DNA of 49,205 bases from Lentimicrobiaceae bacterium (GTDB taxonomy: Bacteria > Bacteroidota > Bacteroidia > Bacteroidales > UBA4417): assembly GCA_028697555.1 (NCBI GenBank), contig JAQVEX010000010.1, forward strand, positions 1 to 49,205, in the 5' to 3' direction. Each line of letters starts with the position of its first letter. Positions within the stretch are counted from its first letter, which is position 1. Made by a program: the position numbers and the translations under genes. The notes under the pieces are model-generated. The model ran no database searches, was not told the DNA's origin, and worked only from the letters and a program-made list of their open reading frames with translations. This document shows, piece after piece, positions 31,152 to 40,132 of this stretch.

Positions 31152-32960
31152 ATGTCGGATAATTTTGAAACAATAAAAAACAAGACCTCTTTTTTGCCTA
31201 ACAAGCCGGGCGTGTACCAGTTTTTTAACAAAGCCGGAAAAATTATATACATAGGTAAAGCGATTGATATAAAAAAACGCGTAAGTTCTTATTTCAGAGA
31301 CGACGACAAGTTATCGGCAAAAACTAAATTGTTAGTCAGTAAAATTGCAGATATCAAATATATCGTCGTCGATACCGAGTTCGATGCATTATTGTTGGAA
31401 AACAACCTGATAAAGAAATACAAACCCAGATACAACATTCAACTAAAAGATGATAAAACCTATCCGTGGATTGTTATAAAAAACGAACCATTCCCAAGGG
31501 TTTTATCAACAAGGCATCATATAAACGACGGCTCTTCGTATTTTGGTCCGTATGCATCGGTACGCATGATGAATACGCTGTTGGAGCTTATTAGAAAGTT
31601 GTACAAATTGCGTTCGTGCAAGCTGAATTTATCGGAACGTGCCATAAAAAATAAAAACTACAAGGTTTGTTTAGAATATCATATTAACAATTGCGAAGGT
31701 CCTTGTATTGGTGAGCAAAGCGAAGAAGATTATATGAATTCCATAAACGAAATTAAAAACATTTTGAAAGGCAATTTTGTGGAAGTCAAAAACAATCTGT
31801 ACAAGCTGATGGCACAGTATTCGGAACAATATGAGTTCGAGAAGGCACAAGAAGTAAAAGAAAAGATTGATATTTTGGCTCGTTACCAAAGCAAATCGCT
31901 GATAGTAAGCGACAAACTAAACAATTTCGATGTTTTTTCGTTTACCGAAGATATAAATTCGGCTTATGTGAATTTTATTAAGGTCATGTACGGTGCCATT
32001 GTACAGTCGCATACCATTGAGCTTAGAAAAAGGTTGGACGAATCCAAGGAATTTCTTTTAGAAATGGCAATTACTGATATTCGTCAGCGATTTTCTTCCG
32101 AAACCAAACATATTATTGTACCGTTTTTGCCGGAAACTAAGTTGCCTAACGCTACGTACATAGTTCCGCAGGCGGGAAATAACAAAAAGTTGTTAGAGCT
32201 TTCGGAACGAAATGCAATTATGTACAAACTTGAAAGGCACAAGCAAACAGAAAGAGTTGACCCCAATAAACATACCGCCAGAATACTTAAACAGCTTCAA
32301 CAAGATTTGCGTTTGCCTAATTTGCCTGTCAGAATTGAGTGTTTTGACAATTCAAATATTCAGGGTGCTTATCCGGTAGCTGCCATGTCGGTTTTTATCA
32401 ACGGAAAGCCGGCTAAGGATCAGTATAGACATTTTCACATAAAAACTGTTAAAGGTGCCAACGATTTTGCATCTATGCAAGAAGTGATATATCGCAGATA
32501 TAAGAGACTTTTAGACGAAAAATCGGATTTGCCGCAGCTTATCATTGTTGATGGTGGAAAAGGTCAGCTATCGTCGGCTATGGCAAGTTTGGAGAAATTA
32601 GATTTGCATAAAAAAATACCTATCATTAGTATTGCTGAGAAATTGGAAGAAATTTATTACCCCAACGATTCGCTACCAATGTACATTGATAAAAAATCGG
32701 AAACACTTAAAATAATTCAGCATCTGAGAGATGAAGCTCACAGGTTTGGAGTGAGTTTTCATCGCAATTTGAGAGAGAAAGGCACTATTAAAACGGAACT
32801 AACTCAAATAAAAGGAATAGGCGAAACCTCAGCGAAAAATTTGCTCAAACATTTCGGTTCGGTAGAAGGTGTAAAAAAAGCAACGCAAGAGCAATTAGCA
32901 GAAGTTGTTGGAGCGCATAGAGCTGAGTTGGTTTGTAGTTATTTTAGGAGTGGCTCTTAG
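31152..32960 (+). CDS. uvrC: Excinuclease ABC subunit C
   Basis: A 602-residue nuclease that makes both incisions in nucleotide excision repair. The N-terminal GIY-YIG domain is PGVYQFFNKAGKIIYIGKA. A cysteine-containing region (SCKLNLSER through CEGPCIG) follows, then the UVR motif near residue 205 (FEKAQEVKEKIDIL). The C-terminal RNase H-like nuclease contains ECFDNSNIQG and LIIVDGGKGQLSSA, and a helix-hairpin-helix pair ends it (IKGIGETSAKNLLKHFGS). The frame opens with TTG at 31146, but the ATG at 31152 is preferred. The stop runs directly into an intergenic repeat. Confidence 0.95.
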   Translation: MSDNFETIKNKTSFLPNKPGVYQFFNKAGKIIYIGKAIDIKKRVSSYFRDDDKLSAKTKLLVSKIADIKYIVVDTEFDALLLENNLIKKYKPRYNIQLKDDKTYPWIVIKNEPFPRVLSTRHHINDGSSYFGPYASVRMMNTLLELIRKLYKLRSCKLNLSERAIKNKNYKVCLEYHINNCEGPCIGEQSEEDYMNSINEIKNILKGNFVEVKNNLYKLMAQYSEQYEFEKAQEVKEKIDILARYQSKSLIVSDKLNNFDVFSFTEDINSAYVNFIKVMYGAIVQSHTIELRKRLDESKEFLLEMAITDIRQRFSSETKHIIVPFLPETKLPNATYIVPQAGNNKKLLELSERNAIMYKLERHKQTERVDPNKHTARILKQLQQDLRLPNLPVRIECFDNSNIQGAYPVAAMSVFINGKPAKDQYRHFHIKTVKGANDFASMQEVIYRRYKRLLDEKSDLPQLIIVDGGKGQLSSAMASLEKLDLHKKIPIISIAEKLEEIYYPNDSLPMYIDKKSETLKIIQHLRDEAHRFGVSFHRNLREKGTIKTELTQIKGIGETSAKNLLKHFGSVEGVKKATQEQLAEVVGAHRAELVCSYFRSGS

Positions 32961-33006
32961 CCTTCGGCGTTACGGGTTGCGTGGTGCGGGTTGCGGGTTA
33001 ATAGTT
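32955..33006. repeat. GC-rich intergenic repeat in reverse orientation after uvrC
   Basis: The reverse complement reads AACCCGCAACCCGCACCACG then CAACCCGTAACGCCG, matching the modules at 24970, 34215 and 41640. It begins at the uvrC stop codon. Confidence 0.65.
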
Positions 33007-33021
33007 GTGAAATTGATACAT

Positions 33022-33100
33022 CACTCGCATGATTTCGCAAAGCGTATGTTAAATTTAGTTTTATTTACTATAAAACAGCTCAACAAAATTGCTGATTACC
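33022..33100. repeat. Short (internally deleted) copy of a two-block intergenic repeat
   Basis: CACTCGCATGATTT with its following CGT region (33022-33053) and AACAGCTCAACAAAATTGCT (from 33083) match blocks at 33948 and 34149. Here the blocks are about 30 bases apart, compared with about 170 bases in the other copy. Confidence 0.6.
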
Positions 33101-33130
33101 ACATGCTTTACGATGCTAGCCAACAATGAA

Positions 33131-33163
33131 AAAAGAGCCGCCTTGTATTAAGACAGCTCTTTT
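33131..33163 (-). terminator. Terminator of the gene at 33217 (bidirectional)
   Basis: AAAAGAGC pairs with GCTCTTTT around a 17-base loop. A run of A on the left gives the U-tract for the minus strand; the structure also faces uvrC. Confidence 0.7.
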
Positions 33164-33216
33164 GTTGATATTTACCTAAATAATAATTATATCAAAACAT
33201 TAAAATACATTTACTA

Positions 33217-33753
33217 TTAAAAAGTAACACCTATTTTAACATTAAGATATGGACTTACTCTAAATTTATTATCTTTATCATAAAAATCGTAGTAAAACAA
33301 ACCCCCTACATCAGCTCCATAGAAAAAAACATTTGAAATAGGTCTTCTAAGACCCCATTTTGGTAGTATTCCAATATTGAGTGATTTATCATCTTTTGAC
33401 ATTTGACTATAAGTAGCTATAAAGGAAGTACTAATATAATTAGCCGAATTTAACATCGTTTTTTTATTCTTTAAATTCCTTTTATCTATATTATAATAGT
33501 AGCGTGGCTCAATGTTCACGTAGGGTGTAACGTGAAAATTTACTTCGTTATTTTTTAAGTAACCGATAGAAGCACCTAACTCATAAATTAAGGTAGATTT
33601 TTGTTTCATTTTCATTTCATAAGCATATGATAAACCGAGTGGAGAAATCCTGAAAGTATTATAACTTTCGGTACTTTGAGCACTAATATTTCTGCTCAAC
33701 AAAATCAATAGAAATGAAGTAAGTACAATCCTTATTTTGAATCCATTTTTCAT
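33217..33753 (-). CDS. Exported outer-membrane beta-barrel-like protein of unknown function
   Basis: A 178-residue protein. A signal peptide spans residues 1-26 (IVLTSFLLILLSRNISAQ). The rest alternates hydrophobic and polar residues in short strands (SYAYEMKMKQKSTLIYELGASIGYL, YVNIEPRYYYNID, ISTSFIATYSQM, VSPYLNVKIGVTF) and ends in phenylalanine, as small eight-stranded outer-membrane barrels do. No family can be named. It is monocistronic, with a terminator. Codon use is AT-rich like its neighbours. The 495-base region upstream holds repeats rather than another gene. Confidence 0.7.
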   Translation of the reverse strand: MKNGFKIRIVLTSFLLILLSRNISAQSTESYNTFRISPLGLSYAYEMKMKQKSTLIYELGASIGYLKNNEVNFHVTPYVNIEPRYYYNIDKRNLKNKKTMLNSANYISTSFIATYSQMSKDDKSLNIGILPKWGLRRPISNVFFYGADVGGLFYYDFYDKDNKFRVSPYLNVKIGVTF

Positions 33754-33944
33754 AGTAACAAAATTTAAAGTTAATAATTTATTTATAGTTTTTTTATAAT
33801 TATTTGCTACAAGGTGTTTCAGTATAACAAGTACCTAAATACAATGAACACAATTAAATTGCATTATTAATTTTCATCAAAATTAATATTAATTTAATAT
33901 TGAAAACAAGAAAGCTTTGTTTTGACATAATTTAACGTTTTGAA

Positions 33945-34171
33945 ACCATCGCTCGCGTGATTTTACAGAACGTGTTTAAATATTTTGCTTTAATATTTTC
34001 TATCTTTATTTATGTTCTTTTGTCTTGACACAAAAGAACCAAAAAGTCAAGGCTGACATTTCTTTTTTAGAAAATGACTTTTCTTATTGTTATTTCTTCT
34101 CACGAAAGATTATTGATTATATAATAAGCGAAGTTAATTTATTGCAAAAACAGCTTAACAAAGTCGCTGAA
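33945..34171. repeat. Long copy of a two-block intergenic repeat with internal hairpin
   Basis: Block 1 (CGCTCGCGTGATTT and following, 33948-33980) and block 2 (AACAGCTTAACAAAGTCGCT, from 34149) match the short copy at 33022. Between them is GTTCTTTTGT-CTTGAC-ACAAAAGAAC (34014-34039), a perfect 10-bp hairpin, followed by a run of open but non-genic sequence. Confidence 0.6.
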
Positions 34172-34248
34172 ACTCTCCCGAAACTTCGGGACAAAACTCG
34201 GAACTCGAAACTCCCCCGCACCACGCAACCCGTAACCCGCAACGCTAA
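34172..34248. repeat. Perfect TCCCGA-AACT-TCGGGA hairpin with GC-rich module
   Basis: The hairpin is at 34176-34191. It is followed by ACTCGGAACTCGAAACTC and CACCACGCAACCCGTAACCC units that reach the glyS stop codon. Confidence 0.75.
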
Positions 34249-35793
34249 CTACATCACTATTTGCCTAAACAAGTTCTTCATACTAACTTTCTTGTCGATA
34301 ATTTCGGGTAATTCGTCAATACTAACTCGTTCTTGCTGCATAGTGTCTCTATCGCGAATGGTAACTTTATTATCGTCAATAGTTTGATGGTCGATAGTTA
34401 CGCAATAGGGTGTTCCGATGGCATCTTGTCGGCGATAGCGTTTACCTATGGAATCTTTTTCGTCGTAATCGGTTTTAAAGTCGAATTTGAGCAAATTAAC
34501 AACTTTTTCGGCTATTTCGGGTAATCCGTCTTTTCTGACAAGTGGAAGAACAGCTACTTTGTTAGGAGCCAATGCAGGCGGAATTTTAAGCACAACTCTC
34601 ATTTCTCCGTCAACTTCTTCTTCGGTATATGCTGCCGACATAATGGCTAAGAAAGTTCTGTCCAAACCAATTGATGTTTCAACAACGTACGGTACGTACG
34701 ATTGGTTAATCTCTGAGTCAAAATATTTAATGTTTTTCCCAGAATATTTTTCATGACTTGCAAGGTCAAAGTCGGTGCGTGAATGAATACCTTCAACTTC
34801 TTTAAAACCGAAAGGCATTCTGTACTCAATATCAGTTGCAGCATTGGCGTAGTGTGCCAATTTTTCGTGGTCGTGGTAACGATAGTTTTCGTCACCAAAT
34901 CCTAGTGCTTTGTGCCAACGCATTCTGAACTCTTTCCAATATTCAAACCACTTCATTTCCTCGCCGGGTCTGACAAAGAATTGCATTTCCATTTGTTCAA
35001 ACTCCCTCATACGGAAAATAAACTGTCTGGCAACAATTTCATTCCTGAAAGCCTTACCAATTTGAGCAATACCGAAAGGTATTCTCATACGACCGGTTTT
35101 CTGTACATTCAGATAATTTACAAAAATTCCTTGTGCAGTTTCGGGTCTCAAATACACTTTGGTTGTGCCTTCAGCCGTAGAACCCATATCGGTGCTGAAC
35201 ATAAGATTAAATTGTCTGACATCTGTCCAATTCCTCGAACCGCTAACAGGACAAACAATTTCGTAATCAACGATTATTTGCTTCAACTCGTCAAGGTCAT
35301 TCTCTTCAAGAGCTTTAACCATACGGCTGTTAATCTCATCTATCTTATTCTGATTATCAATAACTCGCTGATTGGTTTGCCTGAACATTTTTTCGTCGAA
35401 GCTGTCGCCAAAACGTTTGGCAGCTTTTACTACTTCTTTATCGATTTTATCGTTAATTTTATCGATAAGGTCTTCTATCAAAACATCGGCACGGTATCTT
35501 TTCTTGCTGTCTTTGTTGTCAATCATCGGGTCGTTAAAAGCATCGACGTGTCCCGACGCCTTCCATGTAGTTGGATGCATAAATATTGCAGCATCAATAC
35601 CTACAACGTTTTCGTTTAGCAGCACCATGCTGTCCCACCAATATTTTTTTATGTTGTTTTTCAGCTCAACACCGTTTTGTCCGTAGTCGTACACGGCACT
35701 TAAACCATCATATATTTCGCTCGACTGAAATACAAAACCATATTCTTTGCAATGTGATATTATTTTTCTGAATGTATCTTCGTTTGGTAGCAT
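34249..35793 (-). CDS. glyS: Glycyl-tRNA synthetase (dimeric class II type)
   Basis: A 514-residue class II synthetase of the alpha2 type. GFVFQSSEIYDGLSAVYDYGQNGVELKNNI is the N-terminal glycyl signature. Motif 2 is FRNEIVARQFIFRMREFEQMEMQFFV, and SIGLDRTFLAIM is motif 3. KVYLRPETAQGIFVNY positions ATP and glycine. The anticodon-binding domain (APNKVAVLPLVRKDG to the end) is complete. It is 12 bases downstream of tyrS on the same strand, forming a two-gene synthetase operon. The last bases before the stop lie beside a repeat module. Confidence 0.96.
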   Translation of the reverse strand: MLPNEDTFRKIISHCKEYGFVFQSSEIYDGLSAVYDYGQNGVELKNNIKKYWWDSMVLLNENVVGIDAAIFMHPTTWKASGHVDAFNDPMIDNKDSKKRYRADVLIEDLIDKINDKIDKEVVKAAKRFGDSFDEKMFRQTNQRVIDNQNKIDEINSRMVKALEENDLDELKQIIVDYEIVCPVSGSRNWTDVRQFNLMFSTDMGSTAEGTTKVYLRPETAQGIFVNYLNVQKTGRMRIPFGIAQIGKAFRNEIVARQFIFRMREFEQMEMQFFVRPGEEMKWFEYWKEFRMRWHKALGFGDENYRYHDHEKLAHYANAATDIEYRMPFGFKEVEGIHSRTDFDLASHEKYSGKNIKYFDSEINQSYVPYVVETSIGLDRTFLAIMSAAYTEEEVDGEMRVVLKIPPALAPNKVAVLPLVRKDGLPEIAEKVVNLLKFDFKTDYDEKDSIGKRYRRQDAIGTPYCVTIDHQTIDDNKVTIRDRDTMQQERVSIDELPEIIDKKVSMKNLFRQIVM

Positions 35794-35805
35794 ATTGTTT
35801 TTTGT

Positions 35806-37095
35806 TTATGAAATAAGAATTAAGTAGTAATTTTTTTTGCCTTTTTGGACTAAAATATATTTGTTGTTAAGAAGATATTTGTTGTCGATAATTTCTGATT
35901 CTTCAACTTTGTGTTTGTTAATCGAAACACCTCCGTCTTTAATCATTCGGCGTGCCTCTCCTTTCGATGCAAATATTGAAGTCTCAGTTGCCAACAAATC
36001 TAACACACCTATTGTAGCATCAAGGGTTTGCTTTGATATTGTAAACTGTGGAACGCCTTCAAATACCGATAATAAAGTTTGTTCATCTAACTTAAACAAC
36101 ACTTCTTCGTTGGCTTTGCCGAATAATATTTCCGATGCCTCGACAGCTGTATTGTAAGCATCTTCTCCATGAACTCTAATAGTAATATCTTTCGCCAATT
36201 CTTTTTGCAACAAACGCATATGCGGAGCTTCATTATGCTGTTTTTCCAAATCTAGAATCTGCTCCTGATCAAGAAGTGTGAAAATTCTGATATATTTTGT
36301 AGCATCTTCGTCGGAAGTATTTAACCAAAACTGGTAAAACTTGTAAGGCGATGTTTTTTCGGGGTCTAACCAAACATTTCCTGTTTCGGTTTTCCCGAAT
36401 TTTCCGCCGTCGGCTTTGGTAATAAGCGGACAAACTAGTGCAAATGCCTCTCCTCCAACTTTTCTGCGGATAAGTTCCGTTCCGGTAGTAATATTTCCCC
36501 ACTGGTCGGAACCGCCCATTTGAAGTTTACAGTTTTTGGTCTCATAGAGATGCAAAAAGTCATAGCCTTGTATAAGTTGATAAGAAAACTCGGTAAATGA
36601 CATGCCTTCGGTTGCCTCACCGCTCAAACGTTTTTTCACCGAATCTTTCGCCATCATGTAGTTTACGGTAATATGCTTACCTATGTCACGGATAAAGCCC
36701 AAAAATGAATAATCCTTCATCCAATCGTAATTGTTTACAAGTTCAGCAGCGTTCGGTGCTTCGCTTTCAAAATCAAGGAATTTAGCCAATTGCGCTTTGA
36801 TGCATTCTTCATTGTGTCGAAGTGTATCCTCAGCCAGCAAGTTTCTCTCAGCCGACTTCATCGATGGGTCGCCAATCATACCTGTAGCACCGCCCACCAA
36901 TGCGATAGGTTTATGTCCTGCACGCTGAAAATGAAGGAGCATCATCACACTTACCAAGTGCCCAATATGTAGCGAGTCTGCCGTCGGGTCAATTCCTACA
37001 TAGGCTGATGTCATCTCTTTCTGTAACTGTTCTTCTGTCCCCGGCATTACAGTATGTATCATGCCTCGCCATTCGAGTTCTTCAATAAAGTTCAT
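35806..37095 (-). CDS. tyrS: Tyrosyl-tRNA synthetase
   Basis: A 429-residue class I synthetase. [23 protein letters not shown] holds the HIGH motif, and [17 protein letters not shown] the KMSKS equivalent (KFGKT). The tyrosine-binding region is [25 protein letters not shown]. An S4-type RNA-binding domain follows ([19 protein letters not shown]). On the minus strand TACTTTTG at 37116-37109 is a -7 element 14 bases before the start, implying a very short leader. glyS follows after 12 bases. Confidence 0.96.
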   Translation of the reverse strand: MNFIEELEWRGMIHTVMPGTEEQLQKEMTSAYVGIDPTADSLHIGHLVSVMMLLHFQRAGHKPIALVGGATGMIGDPSMKSAERNLLAEDTLRHNEECIKAQLAKFLDFESEAPNAAELVNNYDWMKDYSFLGFIRDIGKHITVNYMMAKDSVKKRLSGEATEGMSFTEFSYQLIQGYDFLHLYETKNCKLQMGGSDQWGNITTGTELIRRKVGGEAFALVCPLITKADGGKFGKTETGNVWLDPEKTSPYKFYQFWLNTSDEDATKYIRIFTLLDQEQILDLEKQHNEAPHMRLLQKELAKDITIRVHGEDAYNTAVEASEILFGKANEEVLFKLDEQTLLSVFEGVPQFTISKQTLDATIGVLDLLATETSIFASKGEARRMIKDGGVSINKHKVEESEIIDNKYLLNNKYILVQKGKKNYYLILIS

Positions 37096-37266
37096 GTTTT
37101 TTTATTTGCAAAAGTAAGTCTTTTTTTGCTTTTTGGTGAATAAACCTTTACGTATGATTTTTTTATTTCAAAATACTTGTAATTTTGTAAAATAAATAAC
37201 CAAAACTCCGTTAGTCTGGTTTGATATTTGTAACGATTTAGATATTTGAAACAGCCTTAATAAATT

Positions 37267-38982
37267 ATGCATAAGAAAAGTATATTAATCAGAGATTTAA
37301 CCCTCAGAGACGGACAACAGTCGTTGTTTGCAACACGAATGACCCAATCGCAGGTGGACAGAGTTCTGCCTTTATTTAACGAAGCTAATTTTTACGCAAT
37401 GGAAGTATGGGGTGGAGCCGTACCCGATTCCGTTATGCGTTATTTGAACGAAAGTCCGTGGACTCGCTTGAACAAAATTAACGATGCCGTTGGCGAAAAA
37501 ACCAAACTAACGGCACTTTCAAGGGGTAGAAACTTGTTTGGCTACAGCCCATACCCCGACAGCGTTATTGAAGGTTTTTGCAAACTATCTATTGAGAATG
37601 GAATCTCGATTATGAGAATTTTCGATGCTCTTAACGATTTCAATAATGTTAAATCGACAATAGAATACGTTAAAAAATATAATGCCATCGCCGATTGTGC
37701 TTTGGTTTATACAGTTGATTCAAAACCGTGCAGAAAAAATAAATTCAGATGTTTTTTCAATCTCTATCGCGAGCCCGAAAAGGTATTTACCTTAGAATAT
37801 TTTTTAGCTAAAGCAAAAGAATTGGAACTGATGGGTGCCGATATTATTACCATAAAAGATATGGCAGGACTGATAAAACCTGATATTGCCGGCAAATTGG
37901 TTAAACTTTTAAAAGAAAATGTAGATGTTCCCATCGATTTGCATACGCATTGCACACCCGGATACGGAGTTGCCTCAGCATTGATGGCTATTGTCAACGG
38001 AGTTGATATACTTGATACCGACATTGGTTGTTTTGCCGGTGGCACATCAAATCCTCCTTTTGAAATTGTGCAAATATTCTGCGATAAATTAGGCATTGAT
38101 ACTAATGTTAATCTTGAGGCTGTTTCGAAAATTGCTCCAATTTTGCGAGAAATTCGCACTGAATTAAAAGAATTTGACAATTACAAATCATTCCCAAGAG
38201 AGTTTGATTTATTATCCGATAAATTACCTGCCGAAATAGATGCTTTGTTTGATAAGGCAATTGAAGAAGCTAAAAAAGACGATACAGAAAGTTTACTTGA
38301 AACTTGCCATCAAATCGAACATTGGTTTGGTTATCCGCCAGCAGACGAAAAAATAAAAGTCGCCGAAATACCCGGTGGTATGTATTCAAACATGATAGCT
38401 CAGCTAAAACAGCTAAAAATGGAAGACAAGCTAAACCGAGCTATAGAACTTATACCTAAGGTTAGAATGGATGCGGGAAGTCCACCTTTGGTTACGCCTA
38501 CAAGTCAGATAGTTGGAGTACAAGCAGTTAATTGTGCTATAGACGAGACTAAAAGAAACCCTGAATATACCACTAAATCGGTGCAATTTATAAATTTGGT
38601 CAAAGGTGGTTATGGAGCAACGCCTGTTCCTATTGACGAAGAATTTAGGTTTAAAATTGCAGGTGTTTACAAGGAAGAAGATTACGACCCAAGCACCTAC
38701 ACCAAGCAGGAAAATCCGACATTTCCGGAATTTAATAATGCAGTTTTGGCAAAAGATTTAAAGGAAGAATTGCTTTTGGAATTGTTCCCACAGGTAGCTT
38801 ACAATTTCTTATACTCCGGTATTAAGAAAAAATGTGAAGAAATTGTTGAAAACGAGCGCCGCGCAAAAGAAGAGAAAATCTTAAAGGAAAAGAGAGAATA
38901 CGAAGAACTTTCGTCAGAAGCAAAACAAGAAAGGTTGCTACAGGGGTTGTACAGTTATGATTGGGCTACGGGATTTGAGTAG
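37267..38982 (+). CDS. Oxaloacetate decarboxylase/pyruvate carboxylase-type carboxyltransferase subunit without biotin domain
   Basis: A 571-residue carboxyltransferase. The catalytic TIM barrel includes IRDLTLRDGQQSLFATRM (metal aspartate, substrate binding), FYAMEVWGGAVPDSVMRYL, TIKDMAGLIKP (carbamylated lysine) and PIDLHTHCTPGYG (metal histidines). The conserved PYC/OADA region follows (PGGMYSNMIAQLKQLKMEDKL, VTPTSQIVGVQAV, KGGYGATPVPI). The protein ends in a charged helix and DWATGFE without the AMKM biotinyl site that ends OadA in many bacteria. The biotin carrier must be a separate protein, and neither it nor a membrane beta subunit is encoded nearby. It could belong to oxaloacetate decarboxylase, a transcarboxylase, or pyruvate carboxylase. 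TAATTTTG at 37180-37187 is a -7 candidate. Confidence 0.88.
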   Translation: MHKKSILIRDLTLRDGQQSLFATRMTQSQVDRVLPLFNEANFYAMEVWGGAVPDSVMRYLNESPWTRLNKINDAVGEKTKLTALSRGRNLFGYSPYPDSVIEGFCKLSIENGISIMRIFDALNDFNNVKSTIEYVKKYNAIADCALVYTVDSKPCRKNKFRCFFNLYREPEKVFTLEYFLAKAKELELMGADIITIKDMAGLIKPDIAGKLVKLLKENVDVPIDLHTHCTPGYGVASALMAIVNGVDILDTDIGCFAGGTSNPPFEIVQIFCDKLGIDTNVNLEAVSKIAPILREIRTELKEFDNYKSFPREFDLLSDKLPAEIDALFDKAIEEAKKDDTESLLETCHQIEHWFGYPPADEKIKVAEIPGGMYSNMIAQLKQLKMEDKLNRAIELIPKVRMDAGSPPLVTPTSQIVGVQAVNCAIDETKRNPEYTTKSVQFINLVKGGYGATPVPIDEEFRFKIAGVYKEEDYDPSTYTKQENPTFPEFNNAVLAKDLKEELLLELFPQVAYNFLYSGIKKKCEEIVENERRAKEEKILKEKREYEELSSEAKQERLLQGLYSYDWATGFE

Positions 38983-39220
38983 AAAAGGTCTCTGAGTCCA
39001 TCAAGAATCGAAAAACTGAAGCAACGGTTCGGTGCTACGCACCTTTGGTGTAACATGTATAATTTATGCTATAAATTGTGCGGTGCTAACGCACCTTTGT
39101 TGGCAATTAGCCCCGAAACTTTGGAGTGCAATTAGTACAATTACTAATTTATAATTGTTAATTATTAATTGCCCCGAAACTCGTAACTCGCACCATTCAC
39201 CAACCACCATTCACCAATCA
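38983..39220. repeat. Intergenic mosaic of several repeat modules
   Basis: GGTGC-TAC-GCACC (39031-39043) and GGTGC-TAAC-GCACC (39082-39095) are two related palindromic modules, separated by a palindromic AT stretch. A decayed hairpin CCCCGAAACTTTGGAG (39111-39126), an AT-rich TAATTTATAATTG module, a GC-rich CGTAACTCGCACC module, and a CCATTCACCAACCACC module follow and touch the era stop. No gene. Confidence 0.7.
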
Positions 39221-40114
39221 CTAATTTATTTTGTACCCAAAACGATCCAACTGCTGGTCGTCTTGTCGCCAGTTTTTGCTTACTTTAACAACGAGTTCCA
39301 AAAAAACTTTACTACCGATAAATTCTTCTATGTCTTTTCGGCTTTCTATACCTACTTTTTTGATGGCTTTACCGTTGTTGCCAATCAGAATAGCTTTTTG
39401 AGTCTCACGTTCGACAAAAATAACGGCATTAATGACGACTATATCTTCTTTTTCTACATAGTTTTCAATAAAGACTTCGGTGGCGTATGGGATTTCGTCG
39501 CGGTAGTTTAAGAATATTTTTTCTCGAATTATTTCCGAAACAAAAAACCTCATCGACCTGTCGCTCAAACTATCATCTTTGGGATAAAAAGCTGCGTGAT
39601 GCGGCAATAACTCAACAATTTTCTCGATTAGTTCGGCTGTGCCTATTTCATCTTTTGCCGAAATTGTTTCAACAAAAGCACACGGGAAATCGCTTGTCAG
39701 TTTATTTTTGTATTGCCCAACTTCGTTAGCATCGGCTTTATCAATCTTGTTGATAGCAATAAATAGCGGTCTTTTTAGCTCTTTTATTTTTTCAATTATT
39801 TCTTCGTCAATTTCTTGATTAAAAAAATCGATGAGATAAATGAAAATATCGGCATCTTGCAAGGAACCTCTTACAAACGACATCATTTTTTCGTGAAGTT
39901 TATTGTGTGGCTTCACTATTCCGGGAGTATCTGAAAAAACTATTTGATAGTTGTCTTCGTTTAATATACCTATAATACGATGTCGGGTTGTTTGTGGCTT
40001 AGGCGTGATGATTGCCATTTTTTCGCCCATCAAAGCATTAAGTAAAGTCGATTTTCCGGCATTAGGCAGACCAATAATATTTACAAAACCTGCTTTATGT
40101 TCAGAGTTCCCCAT
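39221..40114 (-). CDS. era: GTPase Era
   Basis: A 297-residue GTPase needed for 16S rRNA maturation and 30S assembly. GTPase motifs: G1 IIGLPNAGKSTLLN, G3 VFSDTPGIV, G4 AINKIDK, plus the Era-specific ITPKPQTTRHRIIGI switch segment. SDRSMRFFVSEIIREKIFLNYRDEIPYATEVFIE begins the C-terminal KH domain, with IGNNGKAIKKVGIESRKDIEEF as the KH core. It follows the gene at 40133 by 18 bases on the same strand and is probably co-transcribed. Confidence 0.96.
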   Translation of the reverse strand: MGNSEHKAGFVNIIGLPNAGKSTLLNALMGEKMAIITPKPQTTRHRIIGILNEDNYQIVFSDTPGIVKPHNKLHEKMMSFVRGSLQDADIFIYLIDFFNQEIDEEIIEKIKELKRPLFIAINKIDKADANEVGQYKNKLTSDFPCAFVETISAKDEIGTAELIEKIVELLPHHAAFYPKDDSLSDRSMRFFVSEIIREKIFLNYRDEIPYATEVFIENYVEKEDIVVINAVIFVERETQKAILIGNNGKAIKKVGIESRKDIEEFIGSKVFLELVVKVSKNWRQDDQQLDRFGYKIN

Positions 40115-40132
40115 GGAATTAATATTATTGAA

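Noticed and set aside
34025..34387. A 120-codon plus-strand frame upstream of and into glyS.
   Set aside because: It begins in a repeat hairpin, crosses the GC-rich module and runs antisense through the end of glyS; composition and position show it is spurious.
34912..35619. A 235-codon plus-strand frame.
   Set aside because: Antisense to glyS, whose class II motifs are intact on the other strand.
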